A DNA stretch of 64,000 nt from DASUPK01 sp963763955 (GTDB lineage Bacteria; Actinomycetota; Thermoleophilia; Solirubrobacterales; 70-9): NCBI GenBank assembly GCA_963763955.1, contig CAVXQP010000010.1, forward strand, positions 186,001 to 250,000. Direction: 5' to 3'. Below the pieces are notes generated by a model that was not told where the DNA came from, made no database searches, and saw only the letters and a list, made by a program, of their open reading frames with translations. Every line of letters begins with the position of its first letter. The stretch's first letter is position 1. This document shows positions 57,066 to 64,000 of this stretch, in pieces. The translations under genes were made by a program, and so were the position numbers.

Positions 57066-58232
57066 TCAGGTGCCGAGCGCGACCTGTGCGAGTGACTTGA
57101 AGATCGTCTCGGCCGGGTTGGCGGCACCCGGTCGGGGTTCGAGGTCCGTCAGTACGGCGACCGTCAGCCCGCGCCGCTTGTACGTCCAGTGCTCTGAGGT
57201 GAATCCGGCCCAGAGCCCGGCATGACCGATCCAGGGCCGACCCAGGAAGTACTTGTCGAACACCCCCAGGCCGACGCCATCGCTGTCGAAGTCGGTCATC
57301 TGACGTCGCGTGGCCGGCTTCAGCAGCGGTCCCATCACGGTCGCGTGAGCGATCTCTGCCAGCTCACTGGCCGTCGTGGCCAGGCCCCCGTCGGTCCAGA
57401 CCTCGCCCCAGTGGCCGGTGTTGATCGTGCCGGACTGCCACGGGTCGAAGAACGAACCGTCCGGCCGCTGGATCGTCGGCTGGGCGAACCGGCCTATCTG
57501 AGAGTCGTCGTAGCGCCAGCTCGACTTGCTGAGACCCAGTGGCCCGGCGATCAACGTCTTGAAGTCTTCCTCGAAGGGCTCGCCCTCGATTGCCTCGATG
57601 ATCCCGCCGAGGGCGATGTAGTTGCTGTCCGAGTAGGTCGTCCGTGTCCCTGGGCGATAGGTCGGGTGGCCAACCGCGCGCAGCACCTCGGCCCGGGTCC
57701 AGGCGTGCTGCGGATCGCTGCTCAACAGGCGCTGGATCCGCGGCGACGAGAGGTAGTTGGGCAGGCCGCTGGTGTGCTGAAGGAGCTCGCGGACGGTGAT
57801 CCGGTTCCCCTCGCGGAGCTCGGGCAGATAGCGGCCCGCCTTCCGGTCGAGCCCCAACTTGCCCTGCTGGACCAGGCGCATTGCCATCGCCGCGGTCACG
57901 GTCTTCGCCGTGCTCGCGGTGATGAAGAGCGTGTCCGGCGTGATCGGGTCACCGCCGCTCGGCAGCTGGGTGCCGGCGGTCCCTGCCCAAGGTGCCTGGC
58001 CGCGCTGGATCACGGCGGCGCTGACGCCGGGTACCCCGAGACGGGTCCTCGCCTGCTGCAGGGCGCCCTGGAGCGCGGCGGAACGGCTCACCGCCGTCGA
58101 CAGCGCGGGGGTGCCTGCCGGAGCGACCACCAGCGCGACCACGCCAACCAGACAGAGACCGCTGATCAGGCTCGCCACCGCGCGCCGGCGCCGCACTCGA
58201 ACGCGTGCAGGATGATCCCACCGTCCCGCCAT
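57066..58232 (-). CDS. Class C beta-lactamase family serine hydrolase
   Basis: Protein of 388 residues with an N-terminal membrane anchor or signal (about 19-40). The catalytic SxxK is S107-T-A-K110, the second motif is YSDSNY near 200, and IGHAGLWAGF near 340 is the KTG-equivalent HxG region. Such proteins are D,D-peptidases or esterases more often than true beta-lactamases. ATG 58232 is supported by TAACCT ending 8 nt upstream. It lies between cinA and ftsK. Confidence 0.85.
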   Translation of the reverse strand: MAGRWDHPARVRVRRRRAVASLISGLCLVGVVALVVAPAGTPALSTAVSRSAALQGALQQARTRLGVPGVSAAVIQRGQAPWAGTAGTQLPSGGDPITPDTLFITASTAKTVTAAMAMRLVQQGKLGLDRKAGRYLPELREGNRITVRELLQHTSGLPNYLSSPRIQRLLSSDPQHAWTRAEVLRAVGHPTYRPGTRTTYSDSNYIALGGIIEAIEGEPFEEDFKTLIAGPLGLSKSSWRYDDSQIGRFAQPTIQRPDGSFFDPWQSGTINTGHWGEVWTDGGLATTASELAEIAHATVMGPLLKPATRRQMTDFDSDGVGLGVFDKYFLGRPWIGHAGLWAGFTSEHWTYKRRGLTVAVLTDLEPRPGAANPAETIFKSLAQVALGT

Positions 58233-58240
58233 TGAAGGCG

Positions 58241-58246
58241 AGGTTA
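58241..58246 (-). promoter_or_regulatory. -10 box TAACCT, leaderless start of the serine hydrolase
   Basis: TAACCT (58246-58241) ends 8 nt before ATG 58232. Confidence 0.5.
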
Positions 58247-58276
58247 GGTCCGCTTCCTAAACGGTCGCTGCGGCAG

Positions 58277-60850
58277 CTAGTCGGCGTCGAGGCGAGCGGG
58301 AACGGGCTCCTCCGCCCCGCCCTCAGCGGAGCCCGCGGGCGCCGGGGCTCCACCCAGCACGCGCGGCAGGTCCGCGATCGAGACCAGCACCTGGCGCGGC
58401 TTCGAGCCCTCGTAGCCTGAGATGATTCCGCGACGCTCGAGCATGTCGATCAGTCTCCCGGCGCGGGTGTAGCCCACTCGCAGGCGGCGCTGGATCATCG
58501 AGACCGAGGCGGTGCCGCTCTCCACCACCAGGTGCGCCGCCTGGTCGAGCAGGTCATCAGAGTCCGGATCGAAGTCGTCGTCGGGGTCCGCCTCGTCCTT
58601 CGAGACCTGCGGCGTCTCGAGCAGCTCCTCCGCGAAGTCGGGCTCGCCCTGATCGGACCAGTGCTCGGTGATCTTCGCGATCTCCGCCTCGGTGATGAAG
58701 GCACCCTGGATGCGCTGCATCTTCGAGGTCCCGGCCGGCCGGAAAAGCATGTCGCCCTGGCCGAGCAGGGTCTCGGCGCCACCCTGGTCGAGGATCACGC
58801 GCGAGTCGACCTGGGAGGAGACGGCGAAGGCGATCCGGGCGGGAATGTTGACCTTGATCGTCCCGGTGATGATGTCGGTCGACGGGCGCTGGGTGGCGAG
58901 CAGCAGGTGGATGCCGACAGCTCTGGACTTCTGGGCCAGCCGGATGATCGCGTCCTCCACCTCGGCTGGCGCGACCATCATCAGGTCGGCGAGCTCGTCG
59001 ATCACGCAGAGGATGTGCGGCAGCGGTGCCTCTCGCTCCCGCTCGCGGACCCGGTTGAGCTCCGCGAGGTTGCGCGCCCGGGCCTGCTCCATGACGCCGT
59101 AGCGGCTCTCCATCTCCGCGATCAGGTTGTTGAGGACGTTGGCCGCCAGCCGCGGCGAGGTCACCACCGGCGTGAGCAGGTGGGGGATCTTCTCGTAGTG
59201 GTTGAGCTCGACCCGCTTTGGATCGACCAGGACCATCCGCACCTCGTTGGGCGACGCGTGCAGCAGGATCGAGCTGAGGATTGCGTTGACGCTCCCCGAC
59301 TTGCCCGAGCCGGTCGTGCCCGCGATCAGCGCGTGGGGCATCTTCTGCAGGTCCGTCCAGACGGCGCTGCCCGAGATGTCCTTGCCGAGCCAGGCGACCA
59401 GCGGCGAGGACCCCTGCGGACGACCGCCGTAGATGTCGCCGAGGCGGACGAGGCGGCGCCGCTGGTTGGGGACCTCCACTCCGACGGCCTGCTTGCCTGG
59501 GATCGGCGCCAGGATCCGGATGTCGGTGGAGGCAAGGGCGTAGGCGAGGTCGTCCTTGAGCTGGGTGATCTTCGAGACCTTGGTGCCCGGCGCCAGCTTG
59601 AGCTCGTAGCGGCTCACGTGCGGGCCGGTCACGGTGCCGACGATCTTCGCCTCGACGCCGAAGTGTCCAAGCGTCTCGAGCAGGTTGCGGGCGATCTCCT
59701 CGTGATCCTGCTTGTCGGGACCCTTGTCGGGGGCGCCCCGCTCGAGCACCTGGTCCGCGATGGGCGTCTCGTAGTCGATCTCCTCTGACTCCGTGACGCC
59801 AGTACGTGGCTTACCCATCGGGGTGAGAGGGACGGGATTCTTTTCACCGGGGCCTTCCACGGCTTCGCCATCAATGCCCACGTCCTCAGCTTCGCTTCCG
59901 GGCGTATGCAGTTCGGGCGCGTTTGGCTTGGCAACCTTGATCGTTTCCTCGTCTGACTTCTCGAGGTCCTGGAGCTCGCTGGTGTCGGGCTCATCGGCCA
60001 CCCGGACCGCCTCGTCGAAGTTCGCGACCTTCTCGGTCTCCTGTTCATCGCCCCCGACCACGACGTGGAAGTCCTCTCCATCCGCGACGGGCTCCGGGGG
60101 CCCGAAGACGGGCTCGGTGTCGGCCGGGGCAGTATCGATCAGGTCGGGATCGGTTCTGATGCGGCTCTCCTTGATCGCGGTTGCGAAGCCGACCGTGCCG
60201 CGCTTGGCGCGATCGAAGCCGCGGCGCCCGGCGCGGACCATGTCGGAGACAGAGCGGCCGGTGAGCAGCAGCAGGCCGGAGGCGATCAGAACGACAGCCA
60301 CGATGTGCGCGCCGATGCGATCGAAAAGCGTGCTCGTCGCCCAGTAGAGGACCTCGCCCAGGCCCCCGCCGTGATCTGGGAAGAAGGCCGGATCGAAGAG
60401 CCCCTTTCGCACTCCCTCGGGTCCGAGGCCGGCGGTCTGCGCAGCCAGCGCGAGCAGCAGTCCGCAGGCAATCGCCGCGACGCCCAGCGCCACCGACTTC
60501 GGAGAGGGCAGGAACGGGCGCAGGATCAGTCCGACGCCGGCGAGCCCGAGGGCGACCGGCACCACGATCGCGCCGGCGCCGACGGCATAGGAGAGAGCCG
60601 TGTGCGAGCCGTCCCCGACAGTCCCCCCGTTCCAGCCCAGATAGATGACGTACCCGAGGTAGACCGCCAGGCCGATGCAGGCGAGGCCGGCGAGGTCGAG
60701 GCGCCGCTGCATGACCTCGGGCGAGGCCCGGCGCCGCCCGCGGGCACGGCCGCGCGCCGCCGGCTTCGGATTCCGCCCGCGCGCAGGCTTCTTGCGACGC
60801 CGGGGCGGATCACGCCGCGCCGGAGCGCCAAAAATGCGGTCTGCAAGCAT
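58277..60850 (-). CDS. ftsK: DNA translocase FtsK/SpoIIIE
   Basis: Septal DNA pump of 857 residues. A basic N-terminus is followed by about four membrane helices (55-205), an acidic linker (about 230-350), then the motor: FtsK alpha/beta domain with Walker A GTTGSGKSGS near 510 and Walker B-like HILCVIDELADLM, and a C-terminal gamma winged helix (VGYTRAGRLIDMLERRGII) that reads KOPS sites. ATG 60850 has GGGTGGGCGG just before it. Domain order is normal for the family; the linker is short. Confidence 0.96.
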   Translation of the reverse strand: MLADRIFGAPARRDPPRRRKKPARGRNPKPAARGRARGRRRASPEVMQRRLDLAGLACIGLAVYLGYVIYLGWNGGTVGDGSHTALSYAVGAGAIVVPVALGLAGVGLILRPFLPSPKSVALGVAAIACGLLLALAAQTAGLGPEGVRKGLFDPAFFPDHGGGLGEVLYWATSTLFDRIGAHIVAVVLIASGLLLLTGRSVSDMVRAGRRGFDRAKRGTVGFATAIKESRIRTDPDLIDTAPADTEPVFGPPEPVADGEDFHVVVGGDEQETEKVANFDEAVRVADEPDTSELQDLEKSDEETIKVAKPNAPELHTPGSEAEDVGIDGEAVEGPGEKNPVPLTPMGKPRTGVTESEEIDYETPIADQVLERGAPDKGPDKQDHEEIARNLLETLGHFGVEAKIVGTVTGPHVSRYELKLAPGTKVSKITQLKDDLAYALASTDIRILAPIPGKQAVGVEVPNQRRRLVRLGDIYGGRPQGSSPLVAWLGKDISGSAVWTDLQKMPHALIAGTTGSGKSGSVNAILSSILLHASPNEVRMVLVDPKRVELNHYEKIPHLLTPVVTSPRLAANVLNNLIAEMESRYGVMEQARARNLAELNRVREREREAPLPHILCVIDELADLMMVAPAEVEDAIIRLAQKSRAVGIHLLLATQRPSTDIITGTIKVNIPARIAFAVSSQVDSRVILDQGGAETLLGQGDMLFRPAGTSKMQRIQGAFITEAEIAKITEHWSDQGEPDFAEELLETPQVSKDEADPDDDFDPDSDDLLDQAAHLVVESGTASVSMIQRRLRVGYTRAGRLIDMLERRGIISGYEGSKPRQVLVSIADLPRVLGGAPAPAGSAEGGAEEPVPARLDAD

Positions 60851-60919
60851 CCGCCCACCCCATTCGACGCGTAACTGCAGTCCCCTTCGTGCGTGGGGGC
60901 GTGGCTCCGGAGGCCGCTT

Positions 60920-60968
60920 AAACGTTCTCTCAAGGCCACTTTGAGAGCCCGGAATTCGCCCCTAACCT
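60920..60968 (+). promoter_or_regulatory. Promoter and operator of the two-component system
   Basis: -35 TTGAGA (60941-60946), 16-bp spacer, -10 TAACCT (60963-60968). An inverted repeat CTCTCAA (60927-60933) / TTGAGAG (60941-60947) has its right half on the -35 box, so a bound protein would block the promoter. AAACGTTC (60920-60927) adjoins it and recurs at the sRNA promoter (63124-63131). Autoregulation by the response regulator is inference. Confidence 0.6.
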
Positions 60969-60972
60969 AAAG

Positions 60973-61671
60973 ATGGTGATGGAACAGGTAATAGCCTCAG
61001 CGCGGGTGCTGGTCGTCGAGGACGACGAGGCGATCGCCGACGTCCTGCGCCGCTCCCTGCGCGCCGAGGGCCACGAGGTGCGCAGCGCCGGCGACGGTGC
61101 CGAGGCGCTGACCGCCGCCGAGCAGTTCAGCCCGGACCTCGTCGTGCTCGACCTGGGCCTTCCCCGCCTCGACGGCATGGAGGTCTGCCGGCGCCTCCGC
61201 GCGGAGAGCGATGTGCCGATCCTGATCCTGACCGCTCGCACCGAGACCGAGGACCGCGTCAGGGGCCTCGACACCGGCGCCGACGACTACCTGCCGAAGC
61301 CCTTCGAGCGCTCGGAGTTGCTCGCCCGCATTCGCGCGCTCCTTCGGCGCCGGCCGCCACGGGGCAGCGCCTCGATCGTGGTCGGTGACCTGCTCATCAA
61401 CCCGGATACGCGCGAGGTGAAGCGAGGCGAGCGTGAGATCGAGCTCACCAACAGGGAGTTCGAGCTGCTCGAGTACCTCGCCCGCAACCAGAAGCTGGTC
61501 GTCTCCCGCGAGCGCCTGCTCGAGGACGTCTGGGGATACGACCCGTTCGAGCAGACCAACACCATCGACGTCTTCATCTCGAACCTTCGGCGCAAGCTCG
61601 AGTCAGGCGGTGAGCCGCGGCTCCTCCACACCAAGCGAGGGGCCGGCTATGTGCTGAAGGGCGCCACGTGA
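60973..61671 (+). CDS. OmpR-family response regulator
   Basis: Protein of 232 residues. The receiver domain has the acidic pair E16-D17/D18, phospho-acceptor D60 in VVLDLGLP, Thr in LILTAR and Lys in LPKPF. The C-terminal winged helix (about 135-230) has LTNREFELLEYLARN and the DNA-contacting EQTNTIDVFISNLRRKLE. Start codons ATG 60973, GTG 60976 and ATG 60979 are consecutive; GTG 60976 would be leaderless from TAACCT (7 nt). The stop overlaps the kinase start (GTGA). Confidence 0.93.
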   Translation: MVMEQVIASARVLVVEDDEAIADVLRRSLRAEGHEVRSAGDGAEALTAAEQFSPDLVVLDLGLPRLDGMEVCRRLRAESDVPILILTARTETEDRVRGLDTGADDYLPKPFERSELLARIRALLRRRPPRGSASIVVGDLLINPDTREVKRGEREIELTNREFELLEYLARNQKLVVSRERLLEDVWGYDPFEQTNTIDVFISNLRRKLESGGEPRLLHTKRGAGYVLKGAT

Positions 61672-63122
61672 GCTGGATCCGCAGCCCGAAGCTCCCTCTC
61701 TTCGAGCGTATTCCCGTCCGCTGGCGAATCGCGATCACCACAGCCGGCCTGACGCTGCTCATCCTGGTCTGCTTCGCGCTCGTCCTCGGGCAGGTCGTCG
61801 GCAATCGGATCCGCAGCGACTTCCGGGAGGAGCTCCGGAGCGCCGCTCGCTCGCTGGGCGCCGAGACGAGCGTCTCCACAGATCCGGTCTACGGCGTGAT
61901 CGTCAGTCGGGCTCCCAACCTGCGGGCGTTCGCGTTGCCCGAAGACGCGCAGATCAAGGTGCTCGACCAGTATGGGCGGCCCATCCCCGGGGCCGCGACC
62001 AACCCCAACGTCAACCTCGGGTCACCGACGAGGGGCATCCACGACGTCGGCGAGCTCAGCGTCGCCACCGAGCCGATCAGCGCGACCGGCTCACTCCCCG
62101 CCTACGTCCAATATGGACGCCCCAACACCGGGGTCAACGACACGGTCGCGCGCCTCTGGTTCTTCCTCGGCGCCGGGGTGCTCGGGGGAACCCTGCTGGC
62201 CCTGCTCGCCGGGCTTGCGGTGGCGGACCGGGCGATGCGCCCGATCAAGGCGCTCACCGACCTGGCACGCCGGATCACCAGCACCCGAGACCCGTCGAAG
62301 CGCATTCCGGTCCCGGAGACCGACGACGAGGTGGGCGAGCTGGCGCGGACGATGGACGGCATGCTCCACGCCCTCGACGAGGCCCACTCCGAACGCGAGC
62401 AATCGCTCGAGCGCCAGCGCGAGTTCGTCGCCGATGCCTCGCACGAGCTCAGGACACCGCTGACGAGCATCCACGCGAACCTCGAGCTGTTGCAGGCTGG
62501 CGGCCTCGGCTCGGATGACGACCGGCACGCGGTCGACTCGGCGCTCACCTCGACCAAGCGGATGTCGGGGCTCGTCTCGGACCTGCTGCTGCTGGCCCGT
62601 GCCGATGCTGGCCGCCGGGTGGCGACCACGGACATGGACCTGGCGGCCATCGCCGCCGGCGCGCTCGAGGAGGTCCAGCCTCTCGCCGGTGGCCGTCGGC
62701 TCGAGAGCCAGCTCGAGGGACCGCTTCCCCTGCAGGGCAACCCGGACGAGCTCCACCGACTGGTGGGCAACCTGCTCGAGAACGCGGTCCGGCATACGCC
62801 GGAGCGGACCACGGTCGAGCTCACCGCCCGCCCTGATGGAGACGAGGCTCTGCTCGAGGTCGTCGACGACGGCCCGGGAATCCCGGAGGAGATGGAGGAT
62901 CAGGTCTTCGACCGCTTCGTTCGCGGCGATGGGCCGGCCGACACCGCCGGCGGCGGCGGCAGCGGCCTGGGCCTGGCGATCGTTCGCGCCGTGGCGGAGT
63001 CGCACGGCGGCTCAGTCTCGGCGGGCAAGAGCACCTACGGCGGTGCGCGCTTCTCGGTGCGCCTGCCACTCCAGCAGGTGACGGCCGCCAAGGCCGCAGA
63101 GCGGCCCACCAGGTCGCTTTAG
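61668..63122 (+). CDS. Sensor histidine kinase (HisKA)
   Basis: Membrane sensor of 484 residues: two membrane helices (about 22-45 and 165-190) flank an outside sensor loop of about 120 residues; then HAMP (about 190-245), the H-box DASHELRTPLTSI with His near 257, N-box NLLENAVRHTP, and G boxes DDGPGIP and GGSGLGLAIV. It phosphorylates the adjacent response regulator. Layout resembles actinobacterial MprB/TrcS-like kinases; the signal is unknown. It is translationally coupled to the regulator by a 4-bp overlap. Confidence 0.93.
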   Translation: MSWIRSPKLPLFERIPVRWRIAITTAGLTLLILVCFALVLGQVVGNRIRSDFREELRSAARSLGAETSVSTDPVYGVIVSRAPNLRAFALPEDAQIKVLDQYGRPIPGAATNPNVNLGSPTRGIHDVGELSVATEPISATGSLPAYVQYGRPNTGVNDTVARLWFFLGAGVLGGTLLALLAGLAVADRAMRPIKALTDLARRITSTRDPSKRIPVPETDDEVGELARTMDGMLHALDEAHSEREQSLERQREFVADASHELRTPLTSIHANLELLQAGGLGSDDDRHAVDSALTSTKRMSGLVSDLLLLARADAGRRVATTDMDLAAIAAGALEEVQPLAGGRRLESQLEGPLPLQGNPDELHRLVGNLLENAVRHTPERTTVELTARPDGDEALLEVVDDGPGIPEEMEDQVFDRFVRGDGPADTAGGGGSGLGLAIVRAVAESHGGSVSAGKSTYGGARFSVRLPLQQVTAAKAAERPTRSL

Positions 63123-63123
63123 C

Positions 63124-63149
63124 AAACGTTCAAGAACGGCTCATAGATT
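63124..63149 (+). promoter_or_regulatory. Promoter of the sRNA candidate with a shared AAACGTTC site
   Basis: -10 TAGATT is at 63144-63149, without a good -35 box. In its place AAACGTTC (63124-63131) lies within the palindrome CGTTC-AA-GAACG (63127-63138). The same 8-mer lies upstream of the two-component promoter, so an activator, perhaps that response regulator, may bind here. Confidence 0.5.
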
Positions 63150-63155
63150 CCCCAC

Positions 63156-63287
63156 TGGACGAGACACCTCGCCGTGGTGCGAAACCCCACACTCCACGGC
63201 GAGACCCGCTGAGGCCAGCACAGCATCACGTTTGGCCAAAGCGTCGCCCCCGGTGGTCGCCCCTCCCTCGACCGCCGGGGGCTTTTT
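63156..63287 (+). ncRNA. Candidate small RNA downstream of the two-component system
   Basis: About 132 nt with three hairpins: a perfect 10-bp stem CTCGCCGTGG/CCACGGCGAG (63168-63177, 63194-63203), a short GGCCA/TGGCC stem (63213-63217, 63233-63237) and a 14-bp terminator. It has its own -10 box at 63144. No reading frame of interest covers it. It could instead be only the 3' UTR of the kinase gene if the promoter is false. Confidence 0.55.
63246..63287 (+). terminator. Rho-independent terminator
   Basis: Stem GCCCCCGGTGGTCG (63246-63259) with CGACCGCCGGGGGC (63269-63282), one T-G wobble, followed by TTTTT (63283-63287). The T tract overlaps the TAA stop codon of the convergent NTF2-like gene. 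Confidence 0.9.
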
Positions 63288-63684
63288 ATATGCCCGCGGC
63301 GGCGAGGGCCGCGTCGCGATCGAAGCGGTAGTGCGACTCGGCGAACAGGTCGTTCTCGAAGCGGTGGACTCCTGTGAACTCGAGCTCTCTGGGCAGATCC
63401 AGGTCGGGGACCTCGATCTCCATCACCCCGCGGTAGCGTCCGATGGCCCAGGCCTCGTGACTGACGATGCCGCTGACCGTAACCTCGATGCCCCGGAACA
63501 TCTCGAAGAAGCGCCGGTACTCGCGGATGCTCTCGTCGGGCCCGATGAACGGCCCGGGATCGGGCCAGAACTCGGGTGGCGTCATGACGTTGTCGGGCGC
63601 GATCAGCAGGCGCAGGCGATCCCAATCCCCGCGATCGAAGCAGTCGAATGCCTCGTGAACGTGCTGGACGTACCCCCTGAACAT
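63286..63684 (-). CDS. NTF2/SnoaL-like protein
   Basis: Protein of 132 residues with FRGYVQHVHEAFDCFDRGDWDRLRLLIAPD, the typical first helices of this fold, then FIGPDESIREYRRFFEMF and a set of strands (VSGIVSHEAWAIGRYRGVMEIEV). Probably a small-molecule-binding or isomerase-like protein. ATG 63684 fits the fold; the frame extends upstream to 63741 without conservation. TAGCCT lies 11 nt before the ATG. Confidence 0.72.
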   Translation of the reverse strand: MFRGYVQHVHEAFDCFDRGDWDRLRLLIAPDNVMTPPEFWPDPGPFIGPDESIREYRRFFEMFRGIEVTVSGIVSHEAWAIGRYRGVMEIEVPDLDLPRELEFTGVHRFENDLFAESHYRFDRDAALAAAGI

Positions 63685-63740
63685 ATGCTGATCGAAGGCT
63701 AGAGCGCTACGGCAGCGGCTGCGCCACTCGAACCACGGCA

Positions 63741-64000
63741 ATGGGACCCATAGATGTCTTCACCCTGACGGACGGCGGCCAGACGGCCGCTGACGTGGCC
63801 CGCCGCGTCGCAAGCTTCCTCCATCCGGCCCGATCGACCTTAGAGCTTGCGCTCTACGACGTCCGCCTCCCCGATCCGACCGGCTCGATCGTCGCCGACG
63901 AGTTCCGCGCGGCGAGCGAGCGCGGCGTCAAGACGAGACTTCTCTACAACGTCGACTCCGGGAGGCCATCCGAGCTCCACCCCCCTCCCCGGACCCGTCC
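63741..64000 (+). CDS. Phospholipase D-like protein, N-terminal part (cut by window edge)
   Basis: The first 86 residues are visible from ATG 63741: DVFTLTDGGQTAADVARRVASFLHPARSTLEL-type opening, then a LALYDVRL strand and FRAASERGVKTRLLYNVDS, which is the usual N-terminal half of PLD/cardiolipin-synthase-like domains before the first HKD motif. The HKD motifs would lie outside the window, so activity cannot be judged. No promoter box was found in the 56 bp before it. Confidence 0.6.
   Translation, partial: MGPIDVFTLTDGGQTAADVARRVASFLHPARSTLELALYDVRLPDPTGSIVADEFRAASERGVKTRLLYNVDSGRPSELHPPPRTR

Noticed and set aside
57066..58232. Antibiotic-resistance beta-lactamase
   Set aside because: The motifs place it in the broad class C/serine hydrolase family, most members of which are not resistance enzymes, and it lies in a housekeeping context.
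1..64000. tRNA genes, rRNA genes, CRISPR arrays, prophage
   Set aside because: I looked for T-loop sequences, CCA ends, regularly spaced repeats and phage structural genes by eye and found none.

Overview
The window is about 70% G+C and gene-dense on both strands, with an actinobacterial gene repertoire: a GarA-like FHA protein next to an FtsR-type MerR regulator, MurT/GatD, an ftsK-cinA-thpR-recA-recX-miaB-miaA-dapF-hflX backbone, an actinobacterial c-di-AMP riboswitch and an RsiG-like protein. The archaeal-type prolyl-tRNA synthetase, the single-motif RsiG and the LL-DAP aminotransferase suggest a deep-branching class such as Thermoleophilia (Solirubrobacterales-like). That placement is inference from gene content only. 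I found no tRNA, rRNA, insertion sequence, prophage or CRISPR array.

Region by region. (1) 1-5.1 kb: proS diverges from a pgsA - rsiG-like - FHA - ftsR - SRPBCC - FAD oxidase series, which joins phospholipid synthesis, a probable c-di-GMP-responsive anti-sigma factor and a cell-division regulator. (2) 5.1-7.1 kb: two tandem membrane proteins, each with a sigma-region-4-like HTH inside the cell and an RskA-like domain outside. (3) 7.2-20 kb: mixed metabolism (nadE, thioesterase, metallopeptidase, ceramidase-like hydrolase, K+ channel, RTX-like protein), a VKOR/DsbA disulfide pair, ChbG and a wax-ester/DGAT acyltransferase. (4) 19.8-20.7 kb: a c-di-AMP (ydaO-type) riboswitch in front of an RlpA-like cell-wall protein. 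(5) 20.7-35 kb: dinB, a flavin monooxygenase/hydrolase/YbbN operon, CcdA, a terminator-bounded candidate ncRNA, topoisomerase IB, two DUF72 proteins, a membrane-bound RsbU-type phosphatase, and peroxiredoxin/cyclophilin. (6) 35-39.5 kb: lipid kinase, then an overlapping murT - methyltransferase - gatD operon and lemA. (7) 39.5-49.4 kb: dut, hflX, dapL, dapF, miaA, miaB, cupredoxin, recX, recA. (8) 50-55.7 kb: two polytopic glycosyltransferases, a beta-propeller, a lipoprotein and an epoxide hydrolase lying between thpR and cinA. (9) 55.7-63.3 kb: cinA, beta-lactamase-like, ftsK, an OmpR/HisKA two-component system and a strong sRNA candidate. The right edge holds an NTF2-like gene and the start of a PLD-like gene.

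Three patterns run through the window. First, about 19 genes have a TANNNT -10 box ending 6-8 nt before the start codon, which implies pervasive leaderless transcription; in two places divergent genes share overlapping -10 boxes. Second, several conserved genes (an HTH-RskA gene, an alpha/beta hydrolase, cyclophilin, murT, miaB, thpR) are each broken by what looks like a one-base insertion, so sequencing or assembly error is the likeliest cause. Third, a short palindromic element with the core AAACGGGT occurs five times, mostly at gene 3' ends and once inside the riboswitch.
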